Shown: positions 54,609 to 61,296 of the stretch, in pieces
How the letters are laid out: each line of letters starts with the position of its first letter
Position numbering within the stretch: the stretch's first letter is position 1
DNA from: Verrucomicrobiota bacterium
GTDB lineage: Bacteria; Verrucomicrobiota; Verrucomicrobiia; CAIQCK01
Direction of reading: 5' to 3'
Length of the DNA stretch: 64,000 bases
Assembly: GCA_016235595.1 (NCBI GenBank)
Contig: JACRJX010000041.1
Span: forward strand, 248,001-312,000
The notes under the pieces: generated by a model
What the model was told of the DNA's origin: nothing
Seen by the model: only the letters and a program-made list of their open reading frames with translations
Database searches by the model: none
Program-made: the position numbers and the translations under genes

Positions 54609-55840
54609 TTCTTGTCGGCCTTCTTGTTCATCATGCTTTTTGCGCGCGCGGCGAGCGCATCGGCGATGCGCCTTCCGACCTCCTGGTATTTTTCGCGCGT
54701 CATGACAGTTTTGTGGATGACGCCATACGGCGTCTCAAAGGAAACACCGGGGATTTTCATTCCCTCCTGGCAAAAGCCGGTGAATCGCGGCGTGTTCCAG
54801 CGTGAGTTGTAGTCGCCCGACCGGACGAACTTGGCGGACGCAAACTCAGAGCCCAAGGATTCGCCCGCCACACCAGCCCACAACGGCGCTTGCTTTGTCA
54901 CCTCCGGCAGTCCTTCCGAGTTATGGACGAAGGCAAAGACTCCGTCCGCGTCGCTGGCTCCCGGCGCGTGAAAGTCAAACCCTGCCAGCGGCCGGCAGCG
55001 TCTTGACCACCGGCGCATATCCTGCTGGAGCACCAACGTCTCGTGACGCATCGGCGGATTGCCCCACGCGCGATTCAAGTCATACGGGAAGTTGTCCTTG
55101 CCGTAGTCGCCCTGCTCGACGCCGTCAATGTTCGCCAGCGGCACCGCCCACACTAGTGGAGCCGCATCGCCCAGTTCCGCAAATCGCCGCAACACGCCAT
55201 CCAGCACCCACGAGCCGCTGACCTCGCCGGAGTGCTGGCGTGCCATGAGATACAACCCCGGCCGGTCGCCTTTCGCGACGCCGTAGTCGTTACTCAGCCG
55301 CAGCAACGGCCGACCGCCCTGGCTGACACCCAGCGTGTCCACACGCCAGTAGCGCCCCGTCTGTTTGACCAGCCGATCCACCTCGTCGCGCCCGTAGGGA
55401 AATGCAAACGCGAAATCCAACGACGCCTTGGCCACGTTGAGCACCCACGCCGCCTGCCGGCGACCATCGGGAAGCTCGATCAAGTCGGGCGCGCCGGTCC
55501 GCTCCCAATCACCGTCCGCGGGACGGAACACTGGCCGGAAATCAGCGGGCCGCCCGCCACCGAGCATCGTCTCTGGACACTCAAGCACGAGCCGCACCTG
55601 GCCCAACGCACTGCCGTTCGAATGCGGCCGGCACACGCGGAAGCAGAACCACAAACACTCTGGTCCGCCGTGCGGGTCCGGCGTGAACCGCACTTCCGTT
55701 ACCGCTCCGTCCTTCTGCACGCGCACGTTGGCAGCGTTGCCGAACGGAATGTCAGTCCTGACGATGACATCAGGGTCTGCCGCCAGCAACGGAGTGGCGC
55801 CCAAGGCGATGGCGAGAATGAAGATTGGCAATGGGTTCAT
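54605..55840 (-). CDS. Exported M14-family zinc carboxypeptidase-like protein
   Basis: 411 residues. A Sec signal (about 1-20, ending LLAA) is followed by an N-terminal beta-sandwich (about 25-150) of the kind found before M14 peptidases of the AGBL/cytosolic type, then the catalytic part: HSGE with zinc ligands His203 and Glu206, PYDLNRAW, a third ligand in FDFHAPG and a Glu in VSFETPYG. All expected residues are present, so activity is likely. The substrate may be a peptide or an amide of a sugar acid. The Shine-Dalgarno AGGAAAG precedes the ATG, 20 nt after GH13 ends. The C-terminus is Lys-rich (NKKADKK). Confidence 0.78.
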   Translation of the reverse strand: MNPLPIFILAIALGATPLLAADPDVIVRTDIPFGNAANVRVQKDGAVTEVRFTPDPHGGPECLWFCFRVCRPHSNGSALGQVRLVLECPETMLGGGRPADFRPVFRPADGDWERTGAPDLIELPDGRRQAAWVLNVAKASLDFAFAFPYGRDEVDRLVKQTGRYWRVDTLGVSQGGRPLLRLSNDYGVAKGDRPGLYLMARQHSGEVSGSWVLDGVLRRFAELGDAAPLVWAVPLANIDGVEQGDYGKDNFPYDLNRAWGNPPMRHETLVLQQDMRRWSRRCRPLAGFDFHAPGASDADGVFAFVHNSEGLPEVTKQAPLWAGVAGESLGSEFASAKFVRSGDYNSRWNTPRFTGFCQEGMKIPGVSFETPYGVIHKTVMTREKYQEVGRRIADALAARAKSMMNKKADKK

Positions 55841-55860
55841 GTTTCTTTCCTATGCGCAGA

Positions 55861-57264
55861 TTACTGTTTCTTCCCGACGAAGTAGCCGCATGCGTCGAGA
55901 TCGAGCGTGAACTTCCCGGCGGATGCACCGGGCTTTGCACCGTCGGAAACCAATGGATTGAACTTCCCCGGCAGTTCGATCTGCACCTTCAGCTTGCGGT
56001 TCGACAAGCTCGCGACGGTGACGATCTCCTCGCTGCCGGCGCGGCGCAGGAACGACAGCACGGCGTCGGGCTGGTCATTGTCGAGCCAGACGACTTCGCC
56101 ATTGGCCAACGCCGATTCGGTGCGGCGCAACTGGCAGAGTTTCTGATGAACCGCGAACTTCGCTTTTGCCTTCGGCAGGCAGGCGGCTTGCCAATGGACC
56201 GGCCAGCGCGCGTAGATGCTCTGCAACGACGTGTCGCCAATCTCCTGGCCGTTGTAGAGCAGCGGCACGCCGTCGAGTGTGAAATGGACGGCGTCCACGG
56301 CTGCCGCGCCTCGTTCGCCGAGAACCACCTCCGCGCGCAACAGGTCGTTGACGATGTCGTGGTTCTCGGTGTAGCGGATGAACCGCGCGCCGCGCGGACG
56401 CTCGTCACGCATCTTCTGCCAGAGCACGCGCAGCGACGATGCCGGCAGGCCGCGGCTAAAGATGTTTTGGACCGCATGGAGCCATGTGAAGTTGTAGTTG
56501 ATGTCGAACGCCTTGATCTGGTCGTCCTTTCTCTGGCCTTCGGCAAGGATGACGAGGTCAGGCCGGAGCGGTTCGAGGCGCGTGCGGGCTTCCTCCCAGA
56601 AATCCAGCGGCACGGCGTCGGAAACGTCACAGCGGAAGCCGTCCACGTCGAAGTCCTTCACCCAATGCGTCATGTTCGCCCAGAAATACTCGCGCAACCC
56701 GCGGTTGTCGAAGTCGAAGACGGGGAAGTTCCAGTGACCGGTCGAAATCTTTCCGGATGCGTCGCGCTTGAAGAATTCAGGATGCTTGATCAACACGGAC
56801 GTCGGCCCGCAGTGGAAATAGACAAGGTCCATCAACACGCGCATGCCAAGCTTGTGCGCTGTGGTGATGAACGCACGCAGATCGGCCTCGCTGCCGTACT
56901 CCGGATCAACGCGGTTGTAGTCCTTGATGCGATACGGGTTTCGTGGATTGTTGGTGCCGGAGGCCTTCTGTCGCTTGCTCCAAAACTCCTGCCGCATGTC
57001 GGCGTCCTGGAGCTGGACCGGGCAGAGGTAGATGATGTTCGCGCCAAGTTCCGCCACTGAGGGCAACCGTTTCGTCGCGGCGCGCAGCGTCCCCTCCGGC
57101 GTGAATCCGCGCAGCCAGACCTGATACATGACCCCGCGCGTGAGCCACTCCGGCGACTGGCGGGCTTGGAGCGAAGAAAGGTTTTGCACCTGTTTCGCCG
57201 GCTCCGCGCTTATGGCGGCGGTCGCAATCAGTAGTAGTGAGGTCAACCTTGTCAGTCTGCTCAT
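55861..57264 (-). CDS. Exported alpha-amylase-family (GH13) glycosidase
   Basis: 467 residues. A Sec signal (about 1-20) is followed by the GH13 barrel. Region I reads MDLVYFHCG (Asp147, His151), region II GFRCDVSD with nucleophile Asp213, region III LAEGQ with acid/base Glu242 and region IV TENHDIVND with Asp303. The catalytic triad is thus complete. A C-terminal beta-sandwich ends the chain (KLKVQIELPGKF). Subfamily and bond type cannot be told from sequence alone. The gene starts 2 nt after the HzsA-like gene ends, so the two are certainly co-transcribed. The earlier in-frame Met would remove the signal from the N-terminus and was not used. Confidence 0.92.
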   Translation of the reverse strand: MSRLTRLTSLLLIATAAISAEPAKQVQNLSSLQARQSPEWLTRGVMYQVWLRGFTPEGTLRAATKRLPSVAELGANIIYLCPVQLQDADMRQEFWSKRQKASGTNNPRNPYRIKDYNRVDPEYGSEADLRAFITTAHKLGMRVLMDLVYFHCGPTSVLIKHPEFFKRDASGKISTGHWNFPVFDFDNRGLREYFWANMTHWVKDFDVDGFRCDVSDAVPLDFWEEARTRLEPLRPDLVILAEGQRKDDQIKAFDINYNFTWLHAVQNIFSRGLPASSLRVLWQKMRDERPRGARFIRYTENHDIVNDLLRAEVVLGERGAAAVDAVHFTLDGVPLLYNGQEIGDTSLQSIYARWPVHWQAACLPKAKAKFAVHQKLCQLRRTESALANGEVVWLDNDQPDAVLSFLRRAGSEEIVTVASLSNRKLKVQIELPGKFNPLVSDGAKPGASAGKFTLDLDACGYFVGKKQ

Positions 57265-57266
57265 AG

Positions 57267-59747
57267 TCAATTGCCTTTTCGTTTTGTTGTCGGCTGGTGC
57301 CAGAACGACCGCCAATAGGCTTGGTCGGTGGCATAAAAGTCTATCGCCTGCGCCGCAGCCACCGTCTTCGGCAAGACGCCATATCGCTGCATCTCGCGGA
57401 CATAGTGTTCATTTGGCTGAAAGCCCGCCATATCAAATCGCCTGCCGGTGGCCAGGCGCCCGGCTGCGTCGACGATGGCGTCGCGCAGTGCGCGGTAATC
57501 AGGGTCACCCGTGTCACGAAAAACAGGGCCGCGGCAAAGCCCCAACCCGCCAGTCTCGCGGGCCAGCGGCGCGCGCAGCAGCAACGACGCGTCCGGCCGG
57601 CTGAGGTTGCAGAGCGACTGGTGCGGGCCGGCTTCACCATATTTGTAGTAGGCCATGCGCCGGATGAAGGTGATCTCGCTGGCGTCGCCAATCAGCGGCT
57701 GCGCCGGTTTCGGGCCAAAACGGAAATGCGGCAGCTTCTTCATGCCCGGATACGGTTTCACCGTCTCCACGTGACATGAGCCGCATCGGCGTGTGACGAC
57801 TTCAGCCGGGAACTGCACCGGATACATGCCGCAGCCCAGCGCCGCATACGTGCCGGGATACGTCGCGCCGCTTTCGATCCAAAGCCGCACCATTGTCTGC
57901 TCGCGCGCGGAGACGCGGGCGCCGTGGTGGCTGCCATCCATCAGTCCCAGCAGTGGACTGCCACCACTGCCGACCGAGCGCGGCGGGCGGTTTCCATAGG
58001 CGTTGCGCCCGTCGGCAAACAGGCCGCGCTTGACCAAGGCCCAGTAGCTCACCGAATAAAGTGGTGTGCGGTCGCCGGTCAACTCCACGCCGCCCTCGCG
58101 CCGTTCAGGCTGGTGACACTGGACGCAGTGCCGGTCGAGAATCGGCTGGATGTCGCGGGGAAAATCAAACACATCCGGCACGCCCGCAATCGGCTCGATC
58201 CGGCTCGGCGGCCGGTTCACCGCCATGGCGGGGGGTCGCGAATGCGGCGCGCGAGTCCGCGAATCGTGACAACCAACGCAACTCGTCGTCTCGCCCGGCT
58301 GCAACGTCACGAAGCTCTGCATTCGCTTCACGGACCGGTCGTGTTCGTCCAGCGCCACGAACATCAGCGACCGCAGCGCCGGCAATTCCATCGCCGCCGA
58401 GCCGTCGGCCTCGACCGGCACCGTGCCGAGCACACGTTCCAGAAGAAACGTGCCTCCAATCGTCAACGGTTCCTGGCCTCCGGAGAAGTTCACCGGTTTC
58501 GGCAGTTGCTCCAACACCAGCAGCTTCTTGATCTCACCCCGCCGCACGCCGGCCATGTTGCGGCCTTCATAGATGTCCTCCAGCACGAGACGGCCGGTCG
58601 CCTGTGTCACGTCGACGCGTGATGGAATCACCGCCTCGCGTGCGTGAGGCCGCAGGGGACACGGTTCGTGCAGTCCCAGTTTCGAACCGGCTGCGGGCGC
58701 GTGAATCAACTCCGTCTTGCCACGCGCATCCATCAAGTAGATCCCCGCGTGGTCGGCGACGAGAAACCATTCCGTCGAGAGCGGATACGGATCACGAAAG
58801 AGCCGTTTCTCCGGACCGATCGGCTGCACAGACTTCGCCTCATCGGGGCCGGCACTGGGATCAATCGCCACGATGCGGCCCATGTGCTCCGCGACACCGT
58901 GGCCGGGTGAGAACGACGCCACAACCTTGCCCGAACCGGGAATCGGTTTCGCATCAATGATCACGCCCCCAGGGTTCTCGTTGCCGAAATAGACCATCAC
59001 GCCCGTGCCGTCCGGGTTGACGGTCCAGAGATGGTGGAACGCAAGCTGATTGCGGTCCACATACTCCCAACGCATGTAGAGCACACGGCCATCGGGCAAC
59101 ATCCACGGCGTGTTCTCCTGCTCGCCGTTGCTGGAAATCGCCCGCACGCCGCTGCCGTCGGCCTCGCAGCGGTAGAGCACCGCTACGCGCGTCCGCCAGC
59201 ATGGCACGACACGCTTGCACCGGCTCGAACAGAACATGATCCCGCCGTCGGGCAAATAGGTCGGTTCAAAGTCATCGTCCGGCCCGGCGGTAAGTTGCCG
59301 CAAGCCCGAGCCATCCGTGTTGATCTCGTAGAGGTGATAAGCGTGCTCGCCACCTTTGCGATACGAGAAGAGAATCTTGCGACCATCGTAGTGAACCTGC
59401 GGGTCGCGAATCCCACCGCGTGCGTCCTCCAACAGCACGCGCCGTTTGCCCGTGCGCAGGTCGAGCCCGCACAGCCGCGCGCCCTCGCCGTAGGCCCACC
59501 AGACGCCGTCCTCATACTTGAAGCCCAACCGCTTGGGAATGGCGGAATCCTCGCAATAGTTGCCGAAGTTCCCATACCAATGGTCCCGACCCGATATGCG
59601 CTCCGCAAAAACGATTTCGTGAAAATCCGCCGCCGGACTGCCAAGAAACGCGCGCAGCATCGGCCCCGGCTCAGCGGCCGCAAGCCACGACGCAACAAAC
59701 GTCATGCAACCCGCAAGGACTCTTCGGCAATTCATATCGATCTTCAT
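57267..59747 (-). CDS. HzsA-like protein: propeller with three CxxCH haem motifs
   Basis: 826 residues. A Sec signal (about 1-24) is followed by a TolB/WD-like propeller (DGRKILFSYRKGG, LPDGRVLYMRWEYVDR, about 60-330) and a beta-rich middle region. Three haem-c motifs follow: CVGCH at 490, CVQCH at 541 and CGSCH at 655. The order propeller, middle domain, haem-c matches hydrazine synthase subunit alpha, but the other subunits are absent, so hydrazine formation is not expected. Proteins of this type are widespread in PVC and related genomes without known function. A second possible start (Met5) lies 12 nt downstream. GH13 follows after 2 nt. Maturation needs a cytochrome c assembly system not seen here. 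Confidence 0.72.
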   Translation of the reverse strand: MKIDMNCRRVLAGCMTFVASWLAAAEPGPMLRAFLGSPAADFHEIVFAERISGRDHWYGNFGNYCEDSAIPKRLGFKYEDGVWWAYGEGARLCGLDLRTGKRRVLLEDARGGIRDPQVHYDGRKILFSYRKGGEHAYHLYEINTDGSGLRQLTAGPDDDFEPTYLPDGGIMFCSSRCKRVVPCWRTRVAVLYRCEADGSGVRAISSNGEQENTPWMLPDGRVLYMRWEYVDRNQLAFHHLWTVNPDGTGVMVYFGNENPGGVIIDAKPIPGSGKVVASFSPGHGVAEHMGRIVAIDPSAGPDEAKSVQPIGPEKRLFRDPYPLSTEWFLVADHAGIYLMDARGKTELIHAPAAGSKLGLHEPCPLRPHAREAVIPSRVDVTQATGRLVLEDIYEGRNMAGVRRGEIKKLLVLEQLPKPVNFSGGQEPLTIGGTFLLERVLGTVPVEADGSAAMELPALRSLMFVALDEHDRSVKRMQSFVTLQPGETTSCVGCHDSRTRAPHSRPPAMAVNRPPSRIEPIAGVPDVFDFPRDIQPILDRHCVQCHQPERREGGVELTGDRTPLYSVSYWALVKRGLFADGRNAYGNRPPRSVGSGGSPLLGLMDGSHHGARVSAREQTMVRLWIESGATYPGTYAALGCGMYPVQFPAEVVTRRCGSCHVETVKPYPGMKKLPHFRFGPKPAQPLIGDASEITFIRRMAYYKYGEAGPHQSLCNLSRPDASLLLRAPLARETGGLGLCRGPVFRDTGDPDYRALRDAIVDAAGRLATGRRFDMAGFQPNEHYVREMQRYGVLPKTVAAAQAIDFYATDQAYWRSFWHQPTTKRKGN

Positions 59748-59814
59748 GCTCCATCGCGTGGCGTGCCGTCAGCACCAGTTACACTGATGGTCTTGTCTTC
59801 AACGAATCATCCAT

Positions 59815-61077
59815 TCATTGCGAACCCTGTGGACCGGACACTTCTGTCCGGCCTACGATCCAGTTGCGCGCATTCTCGTATGCGATGGTCCGCACGAGAT
59901 AACCCATCTGTTTCTCATCGTCAGGCATGATACCAGCTTCCACCTGATCGCCCAGCCAGTCGCACAACACACGGCGGAAATACTCGTGGCGCGTCATCGA
60001 GAGCAGGCTCCGCGAATCAGTTGTCATGCCGATGAACGTGGAAAGCAGTCCATAGCTGGCGAGGGCGTCGAGTTGGTTGCGAATGCCAAGCGCGTGATCG
60101 TTATACCACCACGCCGGGCCAAACTGAATCTTGCCACGCACGCCGTCCCCGGCAAAGGAGCCGGTCAACGTCGCCAGCGCAGCGTTGTCGGCCGGGTTCA
60201 ACGGATAGAGGATGGTTCGCGGCAGGCAATCCTTCTTCTCCAAATCATCGAGCAAACGGCAAAGGCTTGGAATGTCGCAGGTGTTGCCAATAGTGGCGTA
60301 GCCACCCGCCGGTCCGGCGAGCTTGCGCAGGCGCGTGCTTGTCTGCCGTTGCGCGCCGATGTGGCACTGCATGATCCAGCCGCGCCGGCCGTATTCGCAC
60401 CCCAGAAACCTCAACATCTCCGAGTCACACTCAACCAACGCGTGGTCTGCAACCTTGCAGCCCATCTTCTGGAAGAAGTCCAGCCGCTCGGCAACGGAAG
60501 CTGGGTCGCCGGTGGGCAGTTCATCCACGCGCAGCGACGGCAATACTCGCGTGGCAAAACCCGACTTCGCCAGCCGTGCGTGTTCCTGCAGATCGTCGCC
60601 GAGCCGGTCGGATGTGCACAAGCACTCGACCCTGGCGCGCCCGATAAGTTGGCGAGCGGTGAATTCCGCTGAGCGCAGCTTCTCGTTGCACTGTCCCCAG
60701 ATGCGCTCGGCATTCTCCGCCGAGAGCATCTCACCGATATCGAAGTAGCGTTTCAGTTCCAGCGCCGTCCAGTGGAAGAGCGGATTGCCGAGCATCTGAG
60801 GCACGGTGGCCGCCCACGCACCGAACTTCTCGCGGTCAGAAGCGTCACCGGTGATCAGCCGCTCCGGCACACCTGCGATACGCATTGCACGGTGCTTGTA
60901 GGGGTCGCTGACGAGCCAAAGCTGCGTGAGGTTCTCAAACGTACGGTCGTCCGCCAGATCACGCGCGGAGAGATGACTGTGGTAGTCAACGATGGCCAGT
61001 CCTTCGGCGAACTTGTGATACAGCCGCCGCGCCATCTTGGTCTTCAGTAGAAAGTCATCGTGGATCAGCTCAGTCAT
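59815..61077 (-). CDS. uxaC: Glucuronate isomerase
   Basis: 420 residues. UxaC converts D-glucuronate to D-fructuronate and D-galacturonate to D-tagaturonate. Seen are VDYHSHLSA with the HxH metal pair near residue 33, FHWTALELKRYF, ADHALVEC, the RGWIMQCHIGAQR strand typical of the amidohydrolase-fold UxaC family, and the C-terminal ITYEN-like TIAYENARNWIV. No signal peptide is seen, so it is cytoplasmic. It is somewhat short for the family (often about 470). An AAGGAA Shine-Dalgarno lies about 6 nt before the ATG. It stands 219 nt downstream of the GH115-like gene, the expected source of glucuronic acid. That gap has no recognisable gene or terminator. Confidence 0.92.
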   Translation of the reverse strand: MTELIHDDFLLKTKMARRLYHKFAEGLAIVDYHSHLSARDLADDRTFENLTQLWLVSDPYKHRAMRIAGVPERLITGDASDREKFGAWAATVPQMLGNPLFHWTALELKRYFDIGEMLSAENAERIWGQCNEKLRSAEFTARQLIGRARVECLCTSDRLGDDLQEHARLAKSGFATRVLPSLRVDELPTGDPASVAERLDFFQKMGCKVADHALVECDSEMLRFLGCEYGRRGWIMQCHIGAQRQTSTRLRKLAGPAGGYATIGNTCDIPSLCRLLDDLEKKDCLPRTILYPLNPADNAALATLTGSFAGDGVRGKIQFGPAWWYNDHALGIRNQLDALASYGLLSTFIGMTTDSRSLLSMTRHEYFRRVLCDWLGDQVEAGIMPDDEKQMGYLVRTIAYENARNWIVGRTEVSGPQGSQ

Positions 61078-61296
61078 GGCGTTCCTTCCGGCTCGTGATA
61101 AACGCGGACTTCAAACACGCGCGCCGAATCGTCACCGTTCGTCTCCTCAACTGTCAATCAGAGTTTTGAGGCCGATACGACAGAGAAACGATGAGCGCGA
61201 TGGCGCAGGAAATTGTTCTTCACCCCGGGTAAGACATGACAGTGTTCTTCTTCACAAGCAGAAGTCATCGGAAATTGAAACCGCAAAGCAAACCCA

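Noticed and set aside
57267-59747. A real hydrazine synthase and an anammox lifestyle
   Set aside because: Only an alpha-like protein is present. The beta and gamma subunits and other anammox genes are absent, and the context is carbohydrate use.
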